Under the pieces are notes generated by a model. That model did not search any database. It saw only the letters and a program-made list of their open reading frames with translations, and had not been told where the DNA came from. From the NCBI RefSeq assembly GCF_020524495.1, contig NZ_JAIVLB010000008.1, forward strand, positions 1 through 64,000: 64,000 nt of DNA, read 5' to 3'. This document shows, in pieces, positions 37,439-45,759 of the stretch (the stretch's first letter is position 1; each line of letters starts with the position of its first letter). The stretch is from Bacillus stratosphericus (lineage in GTDB: Bacteria > Bacillota > Bacilli > Bacillales > Bacillaceae). The translations under genes were made by a program, and so were the position numbers.

Positions 37439-37922
37439 CATTAACACCTCTGTTGTAAAGTGCTTTTAGGCGCTGCCTTGCACGAAATAAAACACTTTTA
37501 AAATTTGCTTCAGTAATATTCATGACCTTGGATGCTTCTCTGTAATTCAATTCTTTTAAATAATACAATGTCAATGCTTCCTTGTAGTTATCTGGAAGCT
37601 GCTCTAAATACATGTTGAGGACTTCTTTTATTTCAACCTGTTCAGCAGGACTTTGTACAGACGTTTGTAAAAGACCGCCAATGAGATCATCCGATATGGT
37701 CACTTCTTTTTTATGTTTCCTGACATAATCAATAAAAGCATTTCGTGCCACCTGAAATAACCAAGGTTTCACTTTGCTATGGTCGTAGGAATGAATATGT
37801 ATATAAGCACGCATAAAGGTTTCCTGCAATAAGTCTTCTGCCAAATGTTTGTCTTTTGTCATGGAGAGCAGAAACCTGTAAACATCGTTCATATACATTT
37901 GATAAATTTCATCGATTGTCAC
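37431..37922 (-). CDS. sigM: ECF sigma factor SigM
   Basis: A 163-residue extracytoplasmic-function sigma factor. Region 2 has LAEDLLQETFMRAYIHI, and region 4 has LNYREASKVMNITEANFKSV. SigM directs genes for cell-wall synthesis and for salt, acid and antibiotic stress. The GTG start at 37922 follows GGGGAG at eight bases. An ECF-type promoter directly upstream suggests autoregulation. First gene of the operon, followed by its two anti-sigma genes. Confidence 0.94.
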   Translation of the reverse strand: MTIDEIYQMYMNDVYRFLLSMTKDKHLAEDLLQETFMRAYIHIHSYDHSKVKPWLFQVARNAFIDYVRKHKKEVTISDDLIGGLLQTSVQSPAEQVEIKEVLNMYLEQLPDNYKEALTLYYLKELNYREASKVMNITEANFKSVLFRARQRLKALYNRGVNDE

Positions 37923-37942
37923 TGATTTTTCTCCCCTCTATG

Positions 37943-37974
37943 TTATACACGAATAAGAAAGGCATAAAGTTGCA
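37943..37974 (-). promoter_or_regulatory. putative autoregulatory SigM promoter
   Basis: On the minus strand TGCAAC (37974-37969) and CGTG (37951-37948) are spaced like an ECF promoter with an AAC core at -35 and CGT at -10. It lies about 25 bases upstream of the sigM start. Confidence 0.65.
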
Positions 37975-38309
37975 CGAAACTTCTCATAGACCGTACATTA
38001 ATCATTTCTTTCGCCGATTCAAAATCATTTCTCCTTATCATAGCGAAATTTGCATCATTTATAAAGCATTTTTAATAGAACAAATCAGGATAAAAACTCG
38101 AAAAAAGACAAAATTGGATAAAATTACTATTCTATTCTTTCCTAAAACCTTATGCCAGAATACAGAAGGACCCGTAATTCAAACAAAAAAACATCATTTT
38201 AATGAACAGCCATTATTTTGACAGCATCAGAAAATTTTTAGTACCAGGTAATAAAAAATTTGTTATAATAGAAACAAATCCTCCATTCTTCAAACAAAGG
38301 AAGTGCACT

Positions 38310-38918
38310 ATGTATAAATTTTCAGGCTATACCGTCAAAGCATTATTTGCTCTCCGAGGTGGAATCAAAGTGTATCAAAAAGAGAATCTGCCAACAGATC
38401 GGGGTTTTGTCATTGCTTGTACGCATGAGGGTTTTGTGGATGTTCTTGCATTAGGCGCAGGAATTCTTCCGTTTGAGATCCACTACATGGCGAAAAAAGA
38501 ATTGTTTGCAAATAAATGGATCGGCGGATTTTTAAAAAAGATTCATGCTTTTCCAGTTGATCGAGAGAATCCTGGGCCAAGCAGTATTAAAACGCCCATT
38601 AAATTATTAAAAGAGGGGAAGATCGTTGGGATTTTTCCAAGTGGCACACGGACAACAGAGGATGTGCCTTTAAAAAGAGGGGCTGTCACCATTGCACAAT
38701 TAGGTAAATCGCCAATTATACCAGCGGCTTACAAAGGACCATCAAATGCAAAAAGTCTTTTCAAGAAGGGGAAAATGCGCTTAATCATCGGTGAGCCGAT
38801 TGAGCTGTCAGAATTTGACCATCTGCCGTCAAAAGAAAGGCTAGGTGCCACGGCGGAAGTGTTAAATACAAGAATCAAAGAACTTGAAGCTCAATTAATC
38901 GAAAAGGAAAAGGCATAA
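38310..38918 (+). CDS. plsC: 1-acyl-sn-glycerol-3-phosphate acyltransferase PlsC
   Basis: A 202-residue acyltransferase that makes phosphatidic acid from lysophosphatidic acid at the membrane. The catalytic HX4D motif is in CTHEGFVDVLA, the substrate-binding motif is FPSGTRTTED, and a proline-rich IIPAAYKGP follows. The ATG at 38310 follows AAAGGAAG; longer in-frame starts lack a site. Divergent from sigM, as is yhdO in B. subtilis. Confidence 0.92.
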   Translation: MYKFSGYTVKALFALRGGIKVYQKENLPTDRGFVIACTHEGFVDVLALGAGILPFEIHYMAKKELFANKWIGGFLKKIHAFPVDRENPGPSSIKTPIKLLKEGKIVGIFPSGTRTTEDVPLKRGAVTIAQLGKSPIIPAAYKGPSNAKSLFKKGKMRLIIGEPIELSEFDHLPSKERLGATAEVLNTRIKELEAQLIEKEKA

Positions 38919-38920
38919 GA

Positions 38921-38958
38921 AAACGACCACTTGCTGTTAAGCAAGGGTCGTTTTTTTC
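38921..38958. terminator. terminator between plsC and the first exporter gene
   Basis: AACGACC..TTGCT pairs with AGCAA..GGTCGTT and runs into T7. The convergent gene ends just beyond. Confidence 0.85.
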
Positions 38959-40290
38959 TTACGAAGCGCCTTCTTCGGCTGCTTCTAATTGTTGTTCATT
39001 TCGCTTTTTGACCTCGATGTATGAGACGTGGTGTCCATCGACTTCATTAATGATAAATTCATAGCCTTGTTCACGAATAGAGTCGTGCTTCTCCACTTCA
39101 TATTTCTGTGTAAGGAACCAGCCGCCGATCGTGTCGACTTCTTCGTTATCAAGCTGCGTACCTAGTAGCAGGTTGACTTGATCGACAAGGACCTTCCCAT
39201 CAAAGATATAATGGTCTTCTCCAAGTTTACGCACTTCGTTAATTTCATCAATATCGAATTCATCACGAATTTCTCCGACAATTTCTTCAAGGATGTCTTC
39301 AACGGTAACAAGACCTGCTGTACCGCCATATTCATCTGATAAAATGGCCATGTGTACTCGTTCACGCTGCATTTTGAGCAGTAAATCATGAACAGGAACG
39401 GTTTCAATCACATGAATAATCGGGTTCACAAACTTTTCAATCGTATCACTTGTAGAACATTCACCACTAATACAAGCAGTGAGAACCTCTTTAATATTCA
39501 CAACACCAATAATGTTGTCTTTATCGCCATCTTCAATTGGATAGCGTGTATATTTTTCCACCTTGGTCACTTTCAGTATTTCCTCAATGGTAATATCGTG
39601 AGGGAAGCTGACAACTTCGGTCCGCGGAATCATAATTTCCTTCGCAAGACGGTCATCAAATTCAAAAATTTTGTTCACATATTTGAATTCAGACTGGTTA
39701 ATCTCGCCGCTCTTATAGCTCTCTGATAAAATAATTCGCAATTCTTCTTCAGAGTGCGCCATGTCATGCTCAGATACTTGCTGAAGACCGAACGCTTTCG
39801 TTAACAAACGAGCAGATCCATTTAATACCCAGATGAACGGGAACATCACTTTGTAAAAAATCATGAGTGGTCTAGCAAAAAGAAGGGATACTTGCTCTGC
39901 CTTTTGAATGGCGAGTGTTTTAGGTGCAAGTTCTCCAACCACAACGTGTAAAAACGTCATGATACTAAACGCAATAATAAAAGTGACGATGTGACTAGCT
40001 GATTGAGGAATTGAAAGCTCTGCAAAGAGTGGTGCAAGCATATGCGAAATCGTTTCTTCCCCTAACCAACCAATCCCAAGGGCGGTAATGGTAATCCCAA
40101 GCTGACAGGCAGATAAGTACTCATCAAGATGAGTCGTTACATGCTTTACAGCAATTGCGGTTTTATTACCTTCTGCAATTAATTGATCAATTCTTGAGCT
40201 TCTTAAGCGAATGATCGCAAACTCTGATGCAACGAAAAATGCGGTTAAAGCTATAAGTAAAGCAACTATGAATAAATTAACTATGTCCAA
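38959..40290 (-). CDS. mpfA: MpfA/YhdP-type magnesium exporter (DUF21-CBS-CorC)
   Basis: A 443-residue membrane protein: an N-terminal DUF21 domain with three to four helices (1-185), a pair of CBS domains (about 210-330) and a C-terminal CorC/HlyC domain (about 345-430). Conserved parts are [26 protein letters not shown] [13 protein letters not shown] and [20 protein letters not shown]. Such proteins export Mg2+; B. subtilis YhdP is MpfA. The TTG start at 40290 is supported by homology to its paralogue, but the nearest strong ribosome-binding site (40327-40334) is 36 bases away across a 10-bp hairpin. It is convergent with plsC. Confidence 0.88.
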   Translation of the reverse strand: MDIVNLFIVALLIALTAFFVASEFAIIRLRSSRIDQLIAEGNKTAIAVKHVTTHLDEYLSACQLGITITALGIGWLGEETISHMLAPLFAELSIPQSASHIVTFIIAFSIMTFLHVVVGELAPKTLAIQKAEQVSLLFARPLMIFYKVMFPFIWVLNGSARLLTKAFGLQQVSEHDMAHSEEELRIILSESYKSGEINQSEFKYVNKIFEFDDRLAKEIMIPRTEVVSFPHDITIEEILKVTKVEKYTRYPIEDGDKDNIIGVVNIKEVLTACISGECSTSDTIEKFVNPIIHVIETVPVHDLLLKMQRERVHMAILSDEYGGTAGLVTVEDILEEIVGEIRDEFDIDEINEVRKLGEDHYIFDGKVLVDQVNLLLGTQLDNEEVDTIGGWFLTQKYEVEKHDSIREQGYEFIINEVDGHHVSYIEVKKRNEQQLEAAEEGAS

Positions 40291-40296
40291 TTAAGG

Positions 40297-40334
40297 CCTT
40301 CGTTCTGACTTTGAGAACGAAGGTAACACCTCCT
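40297..40334 (-). promoter_or_regulatory. ribosome-binding site separated from start by a hairpin (first exporter)
   Basis: On the minus strand AGGAGGTG (40334-40327) is followed by CCTTCGTTCT (40323-40314), a seven-base loop and AGAACGAAGG (40306-40297), a perfect 10-bp stem, then CCTTAA and the TTG. Folding cuts the distance from site to start from 36 to 9 bases. No T-run follows, so it is not an intrinsic terminator. Confidence 0.75.
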
Positions 40335-40348
40335 GTTTAGTAAAGATT

Positions 40349-40789
40349 TTAACTTAACAGCAGTAAAAATGATTGGACAGCCGTCATTTTTTCTGGAGTA
40401 AGCTGCTCTTTTAGTTTTTCACGTTGTTCTGGTTGAAGCTGCTTACAACGTGTCAAAATGCGGTCCATATGTTCATTCATACGATCGATATCAGTGGTTA
40501 AATGGACAAGTTCATCATGTTCTTCTTTTTGAGAAGGGAATTGTTCATCTAATCTGGATTTGATGTCAGAAAGAGCCAATCTCTGCTGTTTGCAAAGAAC
40601 GATTAATTGTAATCGTTTTAAAGCAAGTTCATCGTAATAACGATAATTTGAACAAGATCTAACAGGCGCAAGCAGTCCAAGATTTGTATAATAATCTACA
40701 GTTCGTTTCGTCACCTGTGCAATTTGTGCTAGTTCACCAATACGATACTTTTTCTCAGCCCCATCTGAACATCTCCTCCTAACCGTCAC
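40349..40789 (-). CDS. yhdQ: MerR-family regulator YhdQ (annotated CueR in B. subtilis), start damaged
   Basis: A MerR-type activator: winged helix YRIGELAQIAQVTKRTVDYY, then a long dimerisation helix; about 137 residues in the family. No C-terminal Cys-x-Cys copper loop is visible, so copper sensing is doubtful. The ribosome-binding site AGGAGGAG is followed six bases later by an ATG at 40764, but that ATG is one base out of frame with the protein. Adding one G to the G-run at 40759-40762 would give MGAEKKYRIGEL. As written, only a GTG at 40789 upstream of the ribosome-binding site opens the frame. Either a one-base deletion or a sequencing error. Confidence 0.75.
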   Translation of the reverse strand: MTVRRRCSDGAEKKYRIGELAQIAQVTKRTVDYYTNLGLLAPVRSCSNYRYYDELALKRLQLIVLCKQQRLALSDIKSRLDEQFPSQKEEHDELVHLTTDIDRMNEHMDRILTRCKQLQPEQREKLKEQLTPEKMTAVQSFLLLLS

Positions 40790-41077
40790 GTTATAGTTTA
40801 TGAAAATAGTTTAATATAATTCGAGTCTGAAATACAAGTTAATCGTTCATATTCCCTTCCAATATGCAGAGGGGACTTCCCTCAATTTAGGCTATCATGT
40901 CAAAAATAACATGATGATACAGGAACTTTCAGATTATTTATGGTAAGATAAAATGAATACCGTTTCATATATATGCAGAGAGGCGGATTTTATGTGAACC
41001 GGAGGTGGTTAAGTGGGACCCTCAATGTAGTCTTATTTAATCAGTTAACCGTTTTGCAAAAGACAACATCATCAATC

Positions 41078-41121
41078 AGGAGGTGACTCCTTGTTCTTCT
41101 AAGAAAGAGCAAGGTTAAATG
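41078..41121 (+). promoter_or_regulatory. ribosome-binding site separated from start by a hairpin (second exporter)
   Basis: AGGAGGTGA (41078-41086) is followed by CCTTGTTCTT (41089-41098), a six-base loop and AAGAGCAAGG (41105-41114), a 10-bp stem with one G·T pair, then TTAA and the ATG at 41119. Folding cuts the distance from 32 to 6 bases. The region between the site and the stem also holds a three-codon frame, TTG TTC TTC TAA (41091-41102). Confidence 0.75.
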
Positions 41122-42501
41122 GACGATATTGTTAATCTGAGTATAGTCGGTGTTTTGATTGCTTTAACAGCTTTCTTTGTTGCATCTGAGTTTGCCATTG
41201 TGAAGGTGAGAAGTTCAAGAATTAATCAGCTTGTTGCCGAAGGGTCTAAAAAGGCCACCATGGCGAAAAAGGTGACATCAAGGCTAGATGAATATTTGTC
41301 AGCCTGTCAGCTTGGTATTACGGTGACATCACTTGGTTTAGGGTGGATCGGTAAGCCGGCAGTGAAAGAACTTTTGGTTCGAGGTTTCGGTTTGACAAAC
41401 ATTCCTGATTCAGCAATCAGCCTGATCTCAGCAACACTTGCGTTCTCTATAATTACCTTTTTGCATGTAGTCGTAGGTGAGCTTGCACCAAAAACACTTG
41501 CCATTCAAAAGGCAGAAAAAATGACGCTATGGCTGTCAGGCCCGCTGCATGCATTTTATATGCTTATGTTCCCTTTCATTTATGTATTGAACGGGTCAGC
41601 CCGTGTGTTAACCAAAATGATGGGTATCGATATGGGGTCTGAAAAAGAACATTCCCATTCTGAAGAGGAATTGAAGATTTTATTATCTGAGAGCTTAAAA
41701 AATGGGGAAATCAACCCATCAGAATATAATTATATGAACAAAATTTTCGATTTTGATAATCGAATTGCCAGAGAGATCATGATACCGCGAAGAGAAATTT
41801 GTGCCATCCCGGAAGATATGCCATTTGACGACATACTCGCCATTATGACGAAGGAAAAGTATACGCGCTTTCCTGTGTTTTCAGGTGATAAAGATCATGT
41901 CATTGGCATGCTGAACAAAAAGCAGCTCTTTGCAGATATTGTGTATCAAGGAGAAAAAGATCACCTGAAGATTCAAGATTATATTTATCCAGTGATTGAA
42001 GTGATTGATACAATTCCAATTCAGGAGTTACTTGTCAAAATGCAGCGTGATAGAATGCATATGGCGATCTTAACCGATGAATATGGCGGAACGTCTGGAC
42101 TTGTCACTACAGAAAATGTTTTAGAAGAGATTGTTGGAGACATTCGGGATGAATTTGATGAAGATGAACAGCCAATCATTCAAAAAAGAGCCGATCATCA
42201 TTATGTACTAGATGGCAAAGTTAGATTAAGTGACATTCAAGATTTGATCGAGCTTTCCTATGAGGATGAAGAGATTGATACAATTGGCGGGTTAATCTTA
42301 AAGGAAAATATTGATATCCAAGAAGGGCAATCCATTTATCTTGATGATATTCGGATAAAGGTGCTGGAAATGGATGGACGTTATATTAAAAAGATTGACC
42401 TGAAAAAAGGCATCACATCATCAGAAAAAGGAAACACACGAACTAGGCTTGATATAAAAGAGCCGCTGTTAGTAAACGAAATGACCTTGAGCAAAAAATA
42501 A
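41119..42501 (+). CDS. yhdT: YhdT, MpfA-type magnesium exporter paralogue
   Basis: A 460-residue paralogue of the 38959-40290 protein with the same order: DUF21 (1-190), CBS pair (210-335) and CorC domain (350-430). Shared motifs are [32 protein letters not shown] and AILTDEYGGTSGLVTTENVL. The C-terminal 30 residues are basic and not conserved. It is divergent from the yhdQ regulator. The ATG at 41119 agrees with the family, but its ribosome-binding site is displaced by a hairpin exactly as in the paralogue. A strong terminator overlaps the stop. Confidence 0.88.
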   Translation: MDDIVNLSIVGVLIALTAFFVASEFAIVKVRSSRINQLVAEGSKKATMAKKVTSRLDEYLSACQLGITVTSLGLGWIGKPAVKELLVRGFGLTNIPDSAISLISATLAFSIITFLHVVVGELAPKTLAIQKAEKMTLWLSGPLHAFYMLMFPFIYVLNGSARVLTKMMGIDMGSEKEHSHSEEELKILLSESLKNGEINPSEYNYMNKIFDFDNRIAREIMIPRREICAIPEDMPFDDILAIMTKEKYTRFPVFSGDKDHVIGMLNKKQLFADIVYQGEKDHLKIQDYIYPVIEVIDTIPIQELLVKMQRDRMHMAILTDEYGGTSGLVTTENVLEEIVGDIRDEFDEDEQPIIQKRADHHYVLDGKVRLSDIQDLIELSYEDEEIDTIGGLILKENIDIQEGQSIYLDDIRIKVLEMDGRYIKKIDLKKGITSSEKGNTRTRLDIKEPLLVNEMTLSKK

Positions 42502-42517
42502 GCTCAAGGTTTTTTTA
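42485..42517 (+). terminator. terminator of yhdT
   Basis: CCTTGAGC pairs with GCTCAAGG and is followed by T8; it overlaps the last codons of yhdT. Confidence 0.85.
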
Positions 42518-42559
42518 GGTATTAAGTTTCTTTTTTAGGTATTAAGTTTCTTTTTTAGG
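42511..42559 (+). repeat. 20-bp tandem duplication after the yhdT terminator
   Basis: The unit TTTTTTAGGTATTAAGTTTC is present twice (42511-42530, 42531-42550), followed by a third partial copy TTTTTTAGG. It extends the T-tract of the terminator. The unit length equals that of the duplication at 15211-15250. Confidence 0.85.
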
Positions 42560-42629
42560 GAATATATGTTCGCATAGAAGGACAACTAATGAATCAACTA
42601 CTCATCAGCTTAGCAACCATCACGAATAT

Positions 42630-42995
42630 TTAAAAAAGGATTTGTCCTATTTGATAGAACGCAGCAAAGAGACTTAAAGACCCGAGAATCGTCATAACTA
42701 AATAGACAGCAAGTTTCCCTATTTGACGGTGCATCAGCATGGTTGCCGACTCTACGCTAAAAGTAGAGAATGTCGTAAAACCACCGAAAAAACCCATTCC
42801 AATGATTACAAGTAGTGGGTGATCGGACATCACTGCACCTGTCAGTAAACCTAAACCGGCTGCACCTAATAAATTGACGAGCATAATACTATATGGGAAA
42901 CGCGCATGGGATTGGGCTTTCTGAACAGATTGGCTGATGAAAAAACGAAGGGCACTACCAATCCCTCCTGCAACCGCTGTATAAAAATCAATCAT
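42630..42995 (-). CDS. crcB2: fluoride channel CrcB/FluC, second subunit
   Basis: A 121-residue four-helix membrane protein with the channel signature GMGFFGGFTTFSTFS, which holds the fluoride-coordinating Phe and Thr residues and the central Na+ site. It exports toxic fluoride from the cytoplasm. It abuts the neighbouring crcB gene by one base; the pair probably forms the antiparallel heterodimer known for dual CrcB systems (YhdU/YhdV in B. subtilis). Start at 42995, directly after the upstream gene's stop. No fluoride riboswitch is visible upstream. Confidence 0.93.
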   Translation of the reverse strand: MIDFYTAVAGGIGSALRFFISQSVQKAQSHARFPYSIMLVNLLGAAGLGLLTGAVMSDHPLLVIIGMGFFGGFTTFSTFSVESATMLMHRQIGKLAVYLVMTILGSLSLFAAFYQIGQILF

Positions 42996-43391
42996 TTATC
43001 TGCTTCCTTTCTGCTGGTGATGTTGATGTAAAAGCCGCTGAGCGATTATAAATCCAGTTAAGGCAGCAGTTACTCCAGCAATCACTGACAGTAGTATGTA
43101 CATTACACTTGAATTGAATTGCCCAGCTTGTAATAAGAGAACTGCCTCTTTAGAAAAAGTGGACATGGTCGTATAACCACCGCAAAATCCTGTTCCGATC
43201 AAAGCTGCAAGATATTTCTTTTCTTTATGAAACATAAAGTATCCTGTGGCATAACCAAGAAGCAGACTGCCTGCAACGTTTTCGATGAGTGTTGAGTAGG
43301 GAAATGTTTGGCTGACAACGGATTGACTTAGCTTATATCTGCAAAACGTACCAATCAGTCCACCAATAAAAACGGCGAGATAAGTTTTCAT
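42996..43391 (-). CDS. crcB1: fluoride channel CrcB/FluC, first subunit
   Basis: A 131-residue paralogue with the same four helices and GTGFCGGYTTMSTFS. Together with the next gene it forms a dual-topology fluoride channel. A basic tail (HHQQKGSR) ends the protein. It follows the glycerophosphodiesterase gene without a gap (that gene's last base is 43392), so the three genes form one transcript. Confidence 0.93.
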   Translation of the reverse strand: MKTYLAVFIGGLIGTFCRYKLSQSVVSQTFPYSTLIENVAGSLLLGYATGYFMFHKEKKYLAALIGTGFCGGYTTMSTFSKEAVLLLQAGQFNSSVMYILLSVIAGVTAALTGFIIAQRLLHQHHQQKGSR

Positions 43392-44114
43392 TTACATCAT
43401 TTCTCCTTTTGAAAAAAATGGCGGATGATCCGTCACCACTCCATCAATTGGGTATTTTTTTATCCAGTTGGCTGTTTTTTGATCTTTCACTGTCCATATA
43501 AACACATCCATCCCGAATGAGTGGATATGGTCTATCCACCAACTGTTGATCATCGTTTTCTTCATATTAAGACAATCAGCAAACGAGTTGTACACCGCTA
43601 ATTTCCTTTTCGTCAGTTTTAAGGCGGAAGGTTTCATGATAAAAGCTGTTTGAAGAGAAGGGGCGTCAGCTTTGATTCTTTGAAGTGTAGTGTCATCAAA
43701 AGATTGAACCATGATATGGCGAGAATAGGAAAAACGATTGATGATGTCCACAACTGCTTTTTCAATCCCAATTTGCCGTTTTGGATGCTTGATTTCAATC
43801 AATATACCGATACACTGGCTGTATCTCTCAAGAATTTCTTGTAATGTTGGGATTCTTTCTTTGGCGTACCGTTTATCAAACCAGCTCCCTGCATCCAGCT
43901 TTTTAAGCTGATCGAGTGTATAACTTCTGACTGGCCCACTTCCGTCTGTCGTTCGATCAACGGTATCATCATGGATCACAACTATGTGCTGATCCATTGT
44001 TAGCTGAATGTCTAACTCAATATAATCTGCACCCTGCTGAACAGCTAAATCAAAAGCAGCGATTGTATTTTCTGGGGCAGCGCTTGATGATCCTCTATGC
44101 GCAATAATATACAC
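43392..44114 (-). CDS. yhdW: glycerophosphodiester phosphodiesterase (YhdW-like)
   Basis: A 240-residue cytoplasmic GDPD enzyme that splits glycerophosphodiesters into glycerol 3-phosphate and an alcohol. Catalytic residues: HRGSSSAAPENT (His, Arg, Glu), DYIELDIQLT (Glu, Asp), VVIHDDTVDRTTDGSG (His) and IEIKHP (Glu, Lys). No signal peptide. The product could feed the glp genes 20 kb away. The start at 44114 has GAGCTGG only weakly matching a ribosome-binding site. Head of an operon with two crcB genes. Confidence 0.9.
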   Translation of the reverse strand: MYIIAHRGSSSAAPENTIAAFDLAVQQGADYIELDIQLTMDQHIVVIHDDTVDRTTDGSGPVRSYTLDQLKKLDAGSWFDKRYAKERIPTLQEILERYSQCIGILIEIKHPKRQIGIEKAVVDIINRFSYSRHIMVQSFDDTTLQRIKADAPSLQTAFIMKPSALKLTKRKLAVYNSFADCLNMKKTMINSWWIDHIHSFGMDVFIWTVKDQKTANWIKKYPIDGVVTDHPPFFSKGEMM

Positions 44115-44318
44115 ATGATCCAGCTCCCTGACATAAGTTCTGATCTTATCATATCATATCAAATGCCTTATATATTGTCCTGCTTTACTATCAGGAGGGG
44201 AAGGTAGCGGTATGTAAAAAAGCATGTTGTGTAAATGTGAAAAGTTCCAGGAATATCCCAAGCTTTCATTGAGTAAATCTGAATTACATCAATTTTTCTT
44301 CGATCAATTTTGTCCAAA

Positions 44319-44384
44319 TCGTCAGCGTTCGTCAAAATATTAGTACATTCGTCATGTTGACTGAAAATTCTGATGTTTTATAAT
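44319..44384 (+). promoter_or_regulatory. yhdX promoter with three phased TCGTCA repeats
   Basis: TCGTCA occurs at 44319-44324, 44329-44334 and 44349-44354, exactly 10 and 20 bases apart. TTGACT (44357-44362) and TATAAT (44379-44384) form a 16-base-spaced promoter right after the last copy. The ribosome-binding site AAAGGAGG follows at once, so the leader is very short. Confidence 0.6.
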
Positions 44385-44405
44385 GATGAAAAGGAGGCGA
44401 GATGA

Positions 44406-44507
44406 TTGGGTAAAGGGAGAATTAGAGTAGAAGAACGTATTAAGGTCGAAACGGATGCTGAAATGTTTAAAGCGACTCTCCTTGATCAGACTCAGAAGAA
44501 AAAGTAG
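44406..44507 (+). CDS. yhdX: YhdX small protein
   Basis: A 33-residue charged peptide, MGKGRIRVEERIKVETDAEM and so on, ending QKKK. It matches B. subtilis YhdX (35 residues) in size and place. No hydrophobic segment; function unknown. The TTG start at 44406 follows AAAGGAGG. It has its own promoter-like region with phased repeats and its own terminator. Confidence 0.75.
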   Translation: MGKGRIRVEERIKVETDAEMFKATLLDQTQKKK

Positions 44508-44555
44508 TTTGCTGCCCGTCGTTATGTCTCAAGCCAAAATTTCATATTGAACATC

Positions 44556-44586
44556 ATGCCTCGGGATGTATCTCGAGGCTTTTTAT
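44556..44586 (+). terminator. terminator of yhdX
   Basis: GCCTCGGGA pairs with TCTCGAGGC (one mismatch or G·T) and is followed by T5. Confidence 0.8.
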
Positions 44587-44670
44587 ATTCAGGTCAGACA
44601 TTTAAGAGAGGACACATACGAAGTTTATAATATAAACTAGAGAGGATTGTTTTAAAGGAGAGAGACAGAC

Positions 44671-45759
44671 ATGTTTCCACAAAAATGGATGGATACATAC
44701 TTTACAGTAGAAATTGCGATCCAAATTGGCATTAGCCTATGTATTTTTTTGCTTTTTTTATTGCTTCGGAAAGTATTTGCGAAGTACTTGTTTCATCTCC
44801 TTTTTAGGCTGACGAATCGGTCTAAAACTGAGGTCATTAATCAAATTGTTGTGGCATTCGAAAAACCTGCAAGGCTGTTTTTTGTGGTACTTGGCTTATA
44901 TTTTGCGTTTAGACAGGCGCCGTACTTTGAGCACCATATGGGTGTCATCATTAAATTGTATAGGTCTTCGATTATATTGATGCTAACGTGGGGGCTTTGT
45001 AATTTAACCGCTGCTTCTTCATTCTTATTTCAAAAGGTGAATTCAAAGTTTGAATTAGAAATGGATGATATTTTAGCGCCATTTTTATCAAAGGTACTTC
45101 GTTTTATTATTATTGCACTGAGTATTAGTGTCATTGCACAAGAATTTAATTATGACGTGAACGGGCTTGTGGCAGGACTTGGTCTAGGAGGTCTAGCTTT
45201 TGCGTTCGCTGCGCAGGATACAGTGGCGAACTTTTTTGGAGGTGTTGTTATTATTACAGAGAAGCCATTTACGATGGGCGATTTTGTGGAGACCCCAAGT
45301 GTACTTGGAACAGTAGAGGACATTACATTTAGAAGCACAAAGTTTAGAACGCCTGCTGAAGCAGTCGTGACAGTTCCAAATTCCACGCTTTCAAAGGAGC
45401 CGATTACAAACTGGACGAGAATGAATAAACGCCAGATTACATTCTCAGTTCGTGTGGCCTATAATACACAAAAGGAAAATATTGAAAATTGTATTAAGCG
45501 TCTTAAACAAATGCTGTATGAGCATGACGGTGTTCATAAGGAAACCATTATGGTGAACCTCGATGTACTGGCAGATAGCTATATGAACTTATTTTTTAAC
45601 TTTTACACAAACACAACGGCATGGTCTGAAAACCTTGATATTAGGCAAGACATTAACTATCGTATCATCGATATCTTCCATCAAGAAGGTGTAGAATTCG
45701 CCTTCCCTGGACAGACCATTTATATGGAACAAAAGGGTGAGAAACAGCAAGGTGAATAA
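44671..45759 (+). CDS. yhdY: MscS-family mechanosensitive channel YhdY
   Basis: A 362-residue small-conductance mechanosensitive channel. Four N-terminal membrane helices (about residues 12-155) are followed by the pore helix VAGLGLGGLAFAFAAQDTVANFFGG, of which the glycine/alanine packing pattern is typical, and by a beta domain with FTMGDFVETPSVLGTVEDI and TVPNSTLSKEPITNW. It opens on osmotic downshock. AAAGGAGAGAGACAGAC precedes the ATG. It overlaps the beginning of the broken srtN gene by a few codons. Confidence 0.9.
   Translation: MFPQKWMDTYFTVEIAIQIGISLCIFLLFLLLRKVFAKYLFHLLFRLTNRSKTEVINQIVVAFEKPARLFFVVLGLYFAFRQAPYFEHHMGVIIKLYRSSIILMLTWGLCNLTAASSFLFQKVNSKFELEMDDILAPFLSKVLRFIIIALSISVIAQEFNYDVNGLVAGLGLGGLAFAFAAQDTVANFFGGVVIITEKPFTMGDFVETPSVLGTVEDITFRSTKFRTPAEAVVTVPNSTLSKEPITNWTRMNKRQITFSVRVAYNTQKENIENCIKRLKQMLYEHDGVHKETIMVNLDVLADSYMNLFFNFYTNTTAWSENLDIRQDINYRIIDIFHQEGVEFAFPGQTIYMEQKGEKQQGE

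Noticed and set aside
38202-38309. N-terminal extension of PlsC
   Set aside because: No ribosome-binding site and no homology; the ATG at 38310 has AAAGGAAG and gives the normal length.
41091-41102. Three-codon leader peptide (TTG TTC TTC TAA) before yhdT
   Set aside because: It lies mostly inside the hairpin, its equivalent is not present in the paralogous leader, and so the hairpin explanation is preferred; kept only as a note.
44115-44220. Possible fluoride riboswitch upstream of the yhdW-crcB operon
   Set aside because: The conserved GGNGAUGG...UUCGCC pseudoknot elements are not present.
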